From Acidobacteriota bacterium (lineage in GTDB: Bacteria; Acidobacteriota; Terriglobia; Acidiferrales; UBA7541), in the NCBI GenBank assembly GCA_018268785.1, contig JAFDVY010000036.1:1-32026 (forward strand): a DNA stretch of 32,026 nt. The letters run 5' to 3'. Below are positions 25,277-32,026 of this stretch, one piece after another. The position numbers and the translations under genes are program-made. The notes beneath the pieces are model-generated. The model was not told the origin of the DNA. It ran no database searches and worked only from the letters and a program-made list of their open reading frames with translations. How positions within the stretch are numbered: the stretch's first letter is position 1; every line of letters starts with the position of its first letter.

Positions 25277-25290
25277 ACGGCTTACGCCGT
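25277..25290. terminator. small hairpin between convergent acnA and lgt
   Basis: ACGGC-TTAC-GCCGT forms a 5-bp stem between the two stop codons, with the lgt stop in the loop. Only a short TTT follows, so this is a weak terminator at best; it may reduce read-through in both directions. Confidence 0.3.
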
Positions 25291-26043
25291 TTGCCTGCGC
25301 TTTAGGCTAATCAGCAAAAATACACCAAGAAATACGGACGCCACGCTGGCTGCCTGCGCGTTGGACATTCCGAAGAAGGAGCGCGGATTGATGCGGATGA
25401 GTTCAACCAGAAATCGCGCAATACCCGTGAGAATCAAGTAGTAAAAGAAAATGCGGCCTCCCGTGGCCTGGCCCTTCTGGATGGTTGCGCTGCCGAGCTT
25501 CCAGAGAATCAATGCGATCAACATCCATGCGATAAATTCGTAAAGAGGAGTCGGATGGACGCGCTCCGTGGTCGGGACGACGCCATTCGGAAAACTCATT
25601 CCCCATGGCAAGGAAGTCGGGATTCCGTAGTCGCCATCGCCGGAAAGCAGGCAGCCGATCCGGCCGATCGCATAGCCAACGCAGGCGCCCGGCGCGCAGG
25701 AATCCAAAAATTCAAGAATCGGGATTTTTTCGCTGCGCGCGAGGATTACCAGCGCGATAAAACCGCCAATTAATCCGCCGAACCAGGCAAATCCGAAGCG
25801 CGTCCAGATCATCGGCCAGGGATCCGCGAAAAATTCGTGTGGAGTCTCGAGCACGTGATAGAGCCGTGCGCCGATGATTCCCGCGATTCCGGCCATTCCG
25901 ATGATTAGAAATGCGTCGGCGTTGGACCCGCGCCTGCGGAAGTCCGCCTGCACGACGTATGCGGCTGTGAAAAGCCCCAACGCGACCATTAAACCGAATG
26001 TCGGAATTGAAACCGGCCCAAACAAATGCAAATAAGGAATCAT
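25282..26043 (-). CDS. lgt: prolipoprotein diacylglyceryl transferase
   Basis: A 253-residue inner-membrane enzyme with about seven transmembrane segments. It transfers diacylglycerol from phosphatidylglycerol to the lipobox cysteine of prolipoproteins. GRIGCLLSGDGDYG at 127-140 is the family signature (GRxGNFxNGE in E. coli) and includes Arg128. The C-terminal FLVELIRINPRSFFG is also typical. The catalytic-region histidine of E. coli Lgt (FHGGL) is replaced by Phe88 (WFGGLIGG); other bacteria carry Tyr at this place. The ATG at 26043 gives the normal N-terminus; the frame stays open upstream but without family similarity. The Shine-Dalgarno is weak. It follows the permease gene by 68 bases and may be cotranscribed. 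Confidence 0.93.
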   Translation of the reverse strand: MIPYLHLFGPVSIPTFGLMVALGLFTAAYVVQADFRRRGSNADAFLIIGMAGIAGIIGARLYHVLETPHEFFADPWPMIWTRFGFAWFGGLIGGFIALVILARSEKIPILEFLDSCAPGACVGYAIGRIGCLLSGDGDYGIPTSLPWGMSFPNGVVPTTERVHPTPLYEFIAWMLIALILWKLGSATIQKGQATGGRIFFYYLILTGIARFLVELIRINPRSFFGMSNAQAASVASVFLGVFLLISLKRRQTA

Positions 26044-26111
26044 GGAGTAAAGAGAATACCTGCGTTGCCCGGGAAAGGCGAACGGCGTGTAGCATTCGCT
26101 AATTCCAATTT

Positions 26112-27440
26112 TTATTTCGGATTCGGTGCGCCTCGCCTCCAAAATGCCAGCCCAGTCCCAATCCACATCGCAAGCACAATCCATTCCCATTTCGTGAAGT
26201 GGCCGGGGACGATGGGCAAGAGCTTCATAAGCAGCAGCGACAGCGCGACCAGCGCACCAACTGCTGCAATCAGGCGGCTCTTTACATTCGTCACTACCAG
26301 AAAAAATGAAACACATGCCGAGAGCCAGCCGACCGCGGAAGCCATGGAGCCAACTTCCGTGACCGGCACGAGCAAGGAATCTCCAAGGAAGACGCCGATA
26401 AGCGTCATCCCGGTCACCACAAGAACTGCGACATGCGGCGTTTGATATACGGGATGAACGGCGCCGAATCGTCTCGGAATCGAGCCGTTGCGTCCAAACG
26501 AAAAAAACAATCTGCTCGAGGCGACAAAGTTTCCGTTGAAGCATTGGAACAGCCCCAGAAACGCCATCGCCAGAATGATGCGCACCGGCCAGGCGGCGCG
26601 AAACGCATGTTCGAATGCAACCGCGGTCGCGAATGTCTTCCCAGTCAACTGCTGCCAGGGAGCGGCAAACGCCACCGCGCCGATGCAAAGCACATAGAAT
26701 CCCGCGCCAACAAAGAGTGCGAGAACTATGGCGCGAAAAAATCCACCGGACGCAAATCCCGGCGCGGATTCCTCCGCGGCCTTCGGTACGCTTTCGAATC
26801 CCGTCATGAAGTACGGAACAATTTGCAGCGTCAAAATCACGGAGGCCAGCGGCGCTGCCGAAAACAGAGGCTGAAAATTCACAATCGATCCGCGCGACGC
26901 GCTCGCAATCAGAATCACGGCAAACAACGCCAGCACCGCCGTCGTGACCCATTTCTGAAACGATGCGCTTGCACGAATTCCGCGAAAGTTCAGAAACGCA
27001 AGAAACAACGTCATCAGAATTCCCAGTGCCAGTCTCGGCAGGAAGACCGGATGCCCATTCACGGCGTACAGCTCAAAATGATTCAACCCCGGATACAAAT
27101 AGGCGGCCAATTTTCCAAGCGCTACGGCCTCCCACGGACAGACAATCACGTACGCCAGCGTCATCATCCAACCAATCAAATAACTGGGCAGCGCCGGAAA
27201 AACCTGCGCTGCATACGCCGCTTCGCCCGATGCGTCTGGCAGACGCGCCACCCATTTTCCGTAGACCCAGCCCACCGGCAGCAGCGCGATTCCGCCGATT
27301 CCGAACGCCAGCATCGTTCCAAGCGGCCCGCTCCGCCCGAGCCAATCGTCCATCACGATCAGCCAGCCGGCGCCGATCATCGTGCCGAACGCCAGCGCGA
27401 AATAATCCCTGAGTCCAAGCCTGCGGGCGAGTGTCGTCAT
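26112..27440 (-). CDS. APC-superfamily amino acid permease
   Basis: A 442-residue membrane transporter with about twelve hydrophobic segments. The first helix holds the substrate and ion-binding break GTMIGAGWLIVMDDWL, and later AEESAPG in the loop after helix 6 and NFRGIRASASFQ match the amino acid-polyamine-organocation superfamily. The substrate (amino acid, polyamine or similar) cannot be predicted. I chose the start at 27440, where family similarity begins (MTTLARRLGLRDYF). An ATG at 27530 would add 30 low-quality residues and overlap the divergent PPK2 start. Neither has a clear Shine-Dalgarno. The short polar C-terminus follows the last helix. Lgt lies downstream, 68 bases away. Confidence 0.88.
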   Translation of the reverse strand: MTTLARRLGLRDYFALAFGTMIGAGWLIVMDDWLGRSGPLGTMLAFGIGGIALLPVGWVYGKWVARLPDASGEAAYAAQVFPALPSYLIGWMMTLAYVIVCPWEAVALGKLAAYLYPGLNHFELYAVNGHPVFLPRLALGILMTLFLAFLNFRGIRASASFQKWVTTAVLALFAVILIASASRGSIVNFQPLFSAAPLASVILTLQIVPYFMTGFESVPKAAEESAPGFASGGFFRAIVLALFVGAGFYVLCIGAVAFAAPWQQLTGKTFATAVAFEHAFRAAWPVRIILAMAFLGLFQCFNGNFVASSRLFFSFGRNGSIPRRFGAVHPVYQTPHVAVLVVTGMTLIGVFLGDSLLVPVTEVGSMASAVGWLSACVSFFLVVTNVKSRLIAAVGALVALSLLLMKLLPIVPGHFTKWEWIVLAMWIGTGLAFWRRGAPNPK

Positions 27441-27490
27441 GGACGATGCGGCAGATTCTATACGCGCAGGAGCCAATGCCAAAATGCTGG

Positions 27491-27518
27491 TTGCGGCGTC
27501 TCGCTCCTGTACTAAACT
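27491..27518 (+). promoter_or_regulatory. possible promoter for ppk2
   Basis: TTGCGG (27491-27496) and TAAACT (27513-27518) are separated by 16 bases. Transcription would start almost at the ATG at 27529, giving a near-leaderless mRNA, which agrees with the absence of a Shine-Dalgarno. The match is modest. Confidence 0.3.
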
Positions 27519-27528
27519 TTCCGCTGCC

Positions 27529-28431
27529 ATGAAAGATCACAAACTGGAAAAGACCGCCGCAAAATTGACTGCACCGTATCGCGTTGACGGGCAAGGGAAA
27601 TTTCGCCTGAAGCATTTCGATCCAGCCGATACCGGAAGACTTCGCGACAAGGAAAGCGCCACCCAACTGCTTGATAACGGAGTCAAGCTGCTGAGCCGCA
27701 TGCAGGAAAAGCTCTATGCGCAGAATCGCTGGTCCTTGCTCATTATTCTGCAGGCGATGGACGCCGCCGGAAAAGACGGCGTCGTAAAGCATGTGATGTC
27801 CGGCGTCAATCCACAGGGTTGCGACGTTTATTCCTTCAAGACGCCAAGCGCGGAGGAGCTCAACCACGGCTACCTCTGGCGTGCCCACAAAGTCGTTCCT
27901 GCGCGCGGAAAGATCGGCATCTTCAATCGTTCGTACTACGAAGAAGCGCTGGTCGTCAGAGTGCACGGGAAAATTCTTGAGTCGCAAAAGCTTCCTCCTT
28001 CCCTTGTCACAAAAAATATCTGGGAAGAACGCTTTGAAGACATGCGGCGATTCGAGCGCTATCTGACGCGCAATGGCACGATCGTCTTGAAGTTTTTTCT
28101 GAACGTTTCCCGCCAAGAGCAAAAGAAACGCTTCCTCGAGCGCCTGGAGGATTCCAAGAAAAACTGGAAGTTTTCCATGGCCGACGTCAAGGAACGCGGC
28201 TACTGGAAAGACTATCAAGCCGCTTATGAAGACATGATTCGCAACACGGCCACCAAATATGCGCCGTGGTATGTGGTTCCCGCGGACAACAAGTGGTACA
28301 CGCGTCTGGTGGTCGCATCCGCGATCATCGAGGCACTGGACAAGCTGAATCTGCAGTTCCCCGACGCGGACAAGGAAGTAAAAAAGAAATTGCAGGAAGT
28401 AAAAGCAGGCCTGCTCGCCGAAAAATCCTAA
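27529..28431 (+). CDS. ppk2: polyphosphate kinase 2 family phosphotransferase
   Basis: A 300-residue single-domain PPK2 protein using polyphosphate to phosphorylate nucleotides. The Walker A motif is MDAAGKDG at 77-84; the Walker B-like segment is IGIFNRSYYEEA at 129-140; the lid region has EERFEDMRRFERYL and RQEQKKRFLERL. The N-terminal LAPYRV-like segment (TAPYRVDGQ) fits the short polyphosphate:nucleotide phosphotransferase type. Whether it prefers ADP or AMP, or runs toward ATP or polyphosphate, cannot be decided here. The ATG at 27529 has no ribosome-binding site, but an earlier in-frame start would add residues without family similarity. It is divergent from the permease. The oxidoreductase gene follows after 93 bases. 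Confidence 0.92.
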   Translation: MKDHKLEKTAAKLTAPYRVDGQGKFRLKHFDPADTGRLRDKESATQLLDNGVKLLSRMQEKLYAQNRWSLLIILQAMDAAGKDGVVKHVMSGVNPQGCDVYSFKTPSAEELNHGYLWRAHKVVPARGKIGIFNRSYYEEALVVRVHGKILESQKLPPSLVTKNIWEERFEDMRRFERYLTRNGTIVLKFFLNVSRQEQKKRFLERLEDSKKNWKFSMADVKERGYWKDYQAAYEDMIRNTATKYAPWYVVPADNKWYTRLVVASAIIEALDKLNLQFPDADKEVKKKLQEVKAGLLAEKS

Positions 28432-28524
28432 GCCTTCGTTCTATTTCCCGTGCCTATTCTTCCGGTACCGGCGTAAAATGCGGTTCGCTTTGGATAAGAA
28501 AAACTCTTCGGGGAGCCGTTGGTT

Positions 28525-29670
28525 ATGAAACAATCCGTCGCCATCATTGGACTTGGATTCGTGGGCCGCGCACACCTGGAAGCGCTACGCCGCCTTGACA
28601 TTCCCGTGTGCGGGGGAATGCTCAGCACGGCCGAACGCGGCAGTTCCGCGGCAAAATCGCTCGGCCTCGAAAAGTCCTATGCGACCCTCGCTGAGCTCGC
28701 GGCGGATAAAGACATCACCTGCGTGCATATCTGCTCGCCAAATCATGTTCATTTCGAACAAGCCAGCACTCTTCTTCGCGCGGGAAAGCACGTCCTTTGC
28801 GAAAAGCCGCTCGCCATGGACTCGCGCGAATCGGCCATGCTTCGTGACGTCGAAAAAGAAACCGGCAAAGTCGGCGGCGTCGCCCACAATCTTCGCTATT
28901 ACCCGCTCTGCCAGGAAGCGCGTTCCCTCGTGAAATCCGGCGCCATCGGCAAGCCGCTTCTTGTTCACGGAAAATTTCATCAGGATTGGCTGCTCTTCCC
29001 TTCCGATTGGAACTGGCGTCTTGAATCCAAGCTCGGGGGCGATCTTCGCGCCGTCTCGGACATTGGCACTCACTGGATGGACCTCGCCATGTTCGTCACC
29101 GGCAGCAAGATCACGGAAATTTGCGCCGATCTCGCCACGATTCATCACACGCGTCACAAGCCGCGCGGCCGCGTCGAATCTTTCGCAAAAGCGGGGGAAG
29201 GCGCGTTCGACGAAGTTCCCATCACCACGGATGACTACGCCAGCGTCCTCGTCCATTTCGAAAACGATTTGCGCGGCCTTTACAGCGTTTCTCAGGTCAG
29301 CGCCGGCCGTAAATGCAGTCTTGGATTTGAAGTGAACGGTAGCGAAGGTTCGCTCGCCTGGAACGCGGAAGAACCCAACACGCTCTGGATCGGCCGCCGC
29401 GAAAAGGCCAACGGTTCCTTAATAAAGGACCCCTCGCTGCTCAGCCCCGCCGCTCGTGGTTACGCCGCTTATCCCGGCGGTCACGCCGAAGGCTATCCGG
29501 ACACATTCGTCCAACTTTTCAAAGACTATTACGCTTATCTCGACGCCGGCGATTACAAGGCTCCGCGTTCGTTTCCGACCTTCTCCACCGGACACGACGA
29601 ACTCATCCTCTGCGAAACCATCGCGGAAAGCGCCAAAAAACGCGCTTGGCTCGAAATCCCCTGGGACTAG
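28525..29670 (+). CDS. Gfo/Idh/MocA-family NAD(P)-dependent oxidoreductase
   Basis: A 381-residue cytoplasmic dehydrogenase. The N-terminal Rossmann domain begins with IIGLGFVGRAH at 7-17; CEKPLAMDS at 92-100 contains the catalytic Lys94. The C-terminal alpha/beta domain holds DIGTHWMDLA with Asp179 and His183, the conserved catalytic pair of this family. Members oxidise or reduce sugars, inositol and glycan derivatives; the substrate is not predictable. The start at 28525 is preceded by GGGGAG nine bases upstream; an overlapping TTG at 28519 lies too close to it. The gene follows ppk2 and precedes the exported amidohydrolase on the same strand, with gaps of 93 and 139 bases, so separate transcription is possible. 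Confidence 0.92.
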   Translation: MKQSVAIIGLGFVGRAHLEALRRLDIPVCGGMLSTAERGSSAAKSLGLEKSYATLAELAADKDITCVHICSPNHVHFEQASTLLRAGKHVLCEKPLAMDSRESAMLRDVEKETGKVGGVAHNLRYYPLCQEARSLVKSGAIGKPLLVHGKFHQDWLLFPSDWNWRLESKLGGDLRAVSDIGTHWMDLAMFVTGSKITEICADLATIHHTRHKPRGRVESFAKAGEGAFDEVPITTDDYASVLVHFENDLRGLYSVSQVSAGRKCSLGFEVNGSEGSLAWNAEEPNTLWIGRREKANGSLIKDPSLLSPAARGYAAYPGGHAEGYPDTFVQLFKDYYAYLDAGDYKAPRSFPTFSTGHDELILCETIAESAKKRAWLEIPWD

Positions 29671-29809
29671 TTTTCGCAAATCCAGAAACTCGCAAGGACC
29701 AATTGAACCAAAGCCTCCGCTGCGGTGTTTGCGGCGCGCTGTTGGCCGACCAATCATTTCCGTACCCACGCTGCTCCTCATTCTCACAAAACCGCTACAA
29801 TGCTGAGCA

Positions 29810-31231
29810 ATGGCACGCGCAAGAAGAATCCGGTTTGCAGTCGCAGTTCTCGTCACGTTCGCATTTGCTGCGTGCGCGCCACTCAAAGCTCAAAATGCTT
29901 TGTCGCGAGACGCGCTCCTTCTCAATCACGTCACAGTCGTCGACGTTCGTACTGGCACACTCCAATCCGACCAGGCCGTTATCCTCGACGGCAATCACAT
30001 CGTTTCGATTGGCCCGGCCAAATCCGCAAAATTTCCGCGTAACGCCACGAGTGTCAATTGTAGCGGCCTGTTCCTTATTCCGGGTCTGTGGGATATGCAC
30101 GTGCATCTCGTATTCGGAGATTGGTTCCCCGATGCGCAAGACATCTCTCTGCCTCTCTTCATCGCAAATGGCATTACAGGCGTCCGCGACATGGGCAGCG
30201 AGTTGCAAATCGTGCAAGCCTGGCGTGACGAAATCGAATCCGGCCGCCTTCTCGGCCCGCGCATCTACACTTCCGGTCCAATGCTCGACGGCCCCAAGCC
30301 GCGCTTCCCCAGTTCCCTCGCCATCGCCACACCCGAAGACGCACGACGCGCCGTCGCCGATCTAAAAAATCGCGGCGCGGATTTCATCAAGTTGCAATCG
30401 CTCATCCCACGCGAAGCGGTTTTCGCCATCGCCGACGAAGCCAAAAAACAGGAAATCCCGTTCGAAGGCCACGTCCCCGATTCCGTTCGTGCTAGCGAAA
30501 TGTCCGAAGCAGGAATGAAAAGCTTTGAACACCTGATCGGTATCTTTGAAGGAAGCTCGCCGATGGAAGATGAATTCCTCAAAGGGAACAAAACCGAAAC
30601 GCGCTTTCTCGCTACTTATGATTCCGCACGCGCCACAGCTCTGGCCGAACTGCTGGCAAAAAATCAGACATGGCAATGCCCTACGCTCGTCTGGGAGCGC
30701 GGCGGCAATCTGCTTGACGTCACCGACTTTTCCAAAGAGGATCGCGCCAAACTCGTCCCATCCTCTTGGAAAACCGGCGCCTGGAAGCGCTTCACCGGCG
30801 AGATCGAACAGGGCTACGCCACCGACGACTTGGCCACTCGCAAGAAATTCTTGGAAAAAGAACTGGAAGTCGTTCAGTTGATGCACAAGAAAGGCGTCCC
30901 GTTCCTCGCAGGCACCGACACGCCGCCCGGCGTCTATATCTTCCCTGGCTTCAGCCTTCACGAAGAGTTGCAGCGTTTTGTCGCAGCCGGATTTACTCCG
31001 CTCGAAGCCCTGCAAACAGCAACCCTAAACCCCGCCCGTTTCTTTGGTCTGGAAGACAGGCTCGGAACAATTGAAAAAGACAAGCTCGCCGACCTTGTCC
31101 TCCTGAAAGCCAATCCGCTCGAAGACATCGCCAACACCAAAAAAATCGCCGCGGTAATCGCCAACGGCCGCTACTACTCCTCCAAAGATCTGGAAAAAAT
31201 CCTCGCGCAGGTCGAATCCGCCGCAAAGTAG
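29810..31231 (+). CDS. exported amidohydrolase-family protein
   Basis: A 473-residue metal-dependent hydrolase with an N-terminal signal peptide (basic start, hydrophobic stretch to about residue 21, likely cleavage near KAQ at 26-28). A FAAC segment suggests a possible lipobox, but Phe at -3 is unusual. The TIM-barrel metal ligands are all present: His97 and His99 (DMHVH), Lys194 as the likely carbamylated lysine (FIKLQS), His221 (EGHVPDS), His241 (FEHLIG) and Asp370 (AGTDTPPG). It resembles imidazolonepropionase/prolidase-type secreted amidohydrolases, so a peptide- or amide-like substrate is plausible. The ATG at 29810 has only a weak Shine-Dalgarno. A strong terminator lies about 270 bases downstream. 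Confidence 0.9.
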   Translation: MARARRIRFAVAVLVTFAFAACAPLKAQNALSRDALLLNHVTVVDVRTGTLQSDQAVILDGNHIVSIGPAKSAKFPRNATSVNCSGLFLIPGLWDMHVHLVFGDWFPDAQDISLPLFIANGITGVRDMGSELQIVQAWRDEIESGRLLGPRIYTSGPMLDGPKPRFPSSLAIATPEDARRAVADLKNRGADFIKLQSLIPREAVFAIADEAKKQEIPFEGHVPDSVRASEMSEAGMKSFEHLIGIFEGSSPMEDEFLKGNKTETRFLATYDSARATALAELLAKNQTWQCPTLVWERGGNLLDVTDFSKEDRAKLVPSSWKTGAWKRFTGEIEQGYATDDLATRKKFLEKELEVVQLMHKKGVPFLAGTDTPPGVYIFPGFSLHEELQRFVAAGFTPLEALQTATLNPARFFGLEDRLGTIEKDKLADLVLLKANPLEDIANTKKIAAVIANGRYYSSKDLEKILAQVESAAK

Positions 31232-31361
31232 TCTCGCTGCATTTGTCGCTTACCCCTTCAGGTGAGTCTTCCTCTCTCGCGAACCTTTGCCACGCTTAAC
31301 CTTGCGCTCACTTCGACAACCGAGCCGTCCCATCTCTTCGCGCCGCGCCTTTAGTTCGTAC

Positions 31362-31380
31362 CGCCGCCATCTTGGCGGCG
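31362..31380. repeat. perfect palindrome CGCCGCCA-TCT-TGGCGGCG
   Basis: An 8-bp stem with a three-base loop and no T-run on either side, so it is not a typical terminator. It is comparable with other GC-rich intergenic palindromes in this window. Confidence 0.55.
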
Positions 31381-31502
31381 AATCGGTCGGCAGGCAAGGA
31401 ACCACAAGGTCTCACCTTCACCTTGCCCCAACGAGATTTTCCTTGACTTCAGGTTCCTCTTGTGGCACGATACTCAAGAGCAATATTGCGCATGTTCCGC
31501 CT

Positions 31503-31532
31503 GCGGCAGCCACCCTGCTGCTTTTTTGTTTT
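31503..31532 (+). terminator. rho-independent terminator
   Basis: GCGGCAG-CCACC-CTGCTGC forms a 7-bp stem with one G-U pair, followed by TTTTTTGTTTT. It probably ends the amidohydrolase transcript or a small RNA starting inside the preceding gap. Confidence 0.8.
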
Positions 31533-31705
31533 ATGGCAAGTCTTTTAGAATCACATTCATACGAATTGCCTCTCTCGTAAGCCCTTTGTTTTGATATTCA
31601 TCTGAATTGCCCGGGGGTATGGGGGCCTTTTCAAGAGCTTGTTCATTCGACAACACTTAGCGTCCCAACTCACGCTCATGGAAAGCAACAATCTAATCCC
31701 ATGTC

Positions 31706-31734
31706 ATTCCTCGCACGCCTTTTGCGCGGGGAAT
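31706..31734. repeat. imperfect palindrome ATTCCTCGC...GCGGGGAAT
   Basis: The ATTCC and GGAAT borders pair around a GC-rich stem with CTTTT as loop. It resembles the element at 9151-9172 in design, though the sequences differ. No coding role is seen. Confidence 0.4.
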
Positions 31735-31816
31735 CTGCTTCTTTTAGCAAGGTCCGGGCACTTTCAGCACACGCGCAAGGCTCCGTTATGAGTGGGCTTT
31801 ATGCAAGCCGCGCGCC

Positions 31817-32026
31817 CTACCGCTTGGGATAGTGATACTGCAAATCCGCAGGCATTTGCCCTGAACGTTGCCGCGTGTTGTATTCGAGCTGATATTTCTG
31901 ATGCTCGGCGTCTTCCGGGAATTCTTGGCCCGGCGCATAGGGATATGGTTTCATCCCGTGCTTCGGCAGCGGCTCCACGGTGAACGCGTTCGCCGCGTAA
32001 AAATCCATGTCTTTTTCAAACCCATC
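31817..32026 (-). CDS. C-terminal part of an unrecognised protein (5' end beyond window)
   Basis: The frame is open from the window end to a TAG at 31817-31819, giving at least 69 residues. An internal ATG at 32008 exists, but the frame continues upstream (DGFEKD), so the true start most likely lies outside. The visible part is hydrophilic and rich in Tyr, Pro, Gln and charged residues, for example KPYPYAPGQEFPEDAEHQKY, and ends HYPKR. There is no membrane segment or recognisable motif. Composition looks protein-like rather than random, which is the main support for calling it a real gene. I do not recognise the family. It converges on the amidohydrolase across a gene-free gap. Confidence 0.5.
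   Translation of the reverse strand, partial: DGFEKDMDFYAANAFTVEPLPKHGMKPYPYAPGQEFPEDAEHQKYQLEYNTRQRSGQMPADLQYHYPKR

Larger units (their letters stand above)
31232..31816. other. gene-free convergent region
   Basis: About 585 bases between the amidohydrolase and the minus-strand gene at the window end. I see no open frame with protein-like composition or ribosome-binding site. It holds a perfect hairpin (31362-31380), paired blocks AGGAACC...GGTTCCT and CCACAAG...CTTGTGG (about 31397-31466), the palindrome GCAATATTGC near 31480-31489, a strong terminator (31503-31532) and an imperfect palindrome (31706-31734). A small RNA ending at the terminator is possible; TTGACT at about 31443 is a -35 candidate, but no -10 sits at proper spacing. 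Confidence 0.5.

Noticed and set aside
26433..27515. Long open frame (360 codons) antisense to the permease
   Set aside because: The translation is dominated by Arg, Gln, Asn and His, typical of the reverse of a membrane protein gene; no ribosome-binding site.
29646..30365. Plus-strand frame with a CGVCG zinc-ribbon-like start, running into the amidohydrolase gene
   Set aside because: Only two Cys pairs by chance, no ribosome-binding site, and the rest is a Ser/Pro/Arg-rich shadow of the amidohydrolase.
31462..31480. Sigma54-like TGGCAC element
   Set aside because: The -12 TTGC element is missing at the required spacing.
31287..31580. 97-codon frame in the convergent gap
   Set aside because: Low-complexity Arg/Ser/Leu composition, no ribosome-binding site, and it crosses a strong terminator.

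Overview
The window looks like a chromosomal segment of an Acidobacteriota bacterium, probably class Terriglobia. This is inferred from moderately GC-rich DNA, the mix of central-metabolism genes, an S41 peptidase and Tat-exported beta-lactamase-fold enzyme in the same area, and small palindromic intergenic repeats of a kind I associate with that phylum. I see no rRNA, tRNA, CRISPR array, transposase, integrase or phage gene. Nearly all of the sequence is ordinary single-copy chromosomal coding DNA.

Layout. Positions 1-4768 (minus strand) hold an edge-truncated SAM methyltransferase preceded by a TPR-like protein, then a succinate dehydrogenase/fumarate reductase operon read in the order membrane anchor, flavoprotein, iron-sulfur subunit. 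Its iron-sulfur gene is flanked on both sides by the same two-part palindromic repeat. A control region with several palindromes (4769-4941) separates it from a plus-strand pair: an SthA-type transhydrogenase and a degenerate ROK-family protein. From 7.3 to 14 kb come a secreted NTF2-like protein, a Tat-exported metallo-beta-lactamase-fold hydrolase, an outer-membrane beta-barrel protein, an inositol-monophosphatase-family enzyme, an S41 peptidase and an HEAGH-containing membrane protein.

From 19263 down to 14261 (minus strand) runs a sugar-phosphate operon: a divergent phosphoglucose-isomerase homologue, a HAD hydrolase, glucose-6-phosphate dehydrogenase and glucokinase. A YggX-type iron protein gene lies divergent to it. 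Between 22498 and 19739 is a two-gene unit of a radical SAM protein ending in a Cys-Cys-Ala-Glu-Pro tail and an ATP-grasp ligase. This is the most promising candidate here for an uncharacterised pathway. Then come aconitase, a prolipoprotein diacylglyceryl transferase, an APC-type permease, a PPK2 polyphosphate kinase, a Gfo/Idh/MocA oxidoreductase and an exported amidohydrolase. The window closes with a 585-base gene-free stretch carrying a strong terminator and the 3' end of an unrecognised minus-strand gene.

Together the genes cover the TCA cycle (aconitase, succinate dehydrogenase), NADPH supply and balancing (glucose-6-phosphate dehydrogenase, SthA), glucose entry (glucokinase), polyphosphate use and several envelope functions. 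Gene starts were chosen from ribosome-binding sites where visible; several use GTG or TTG.
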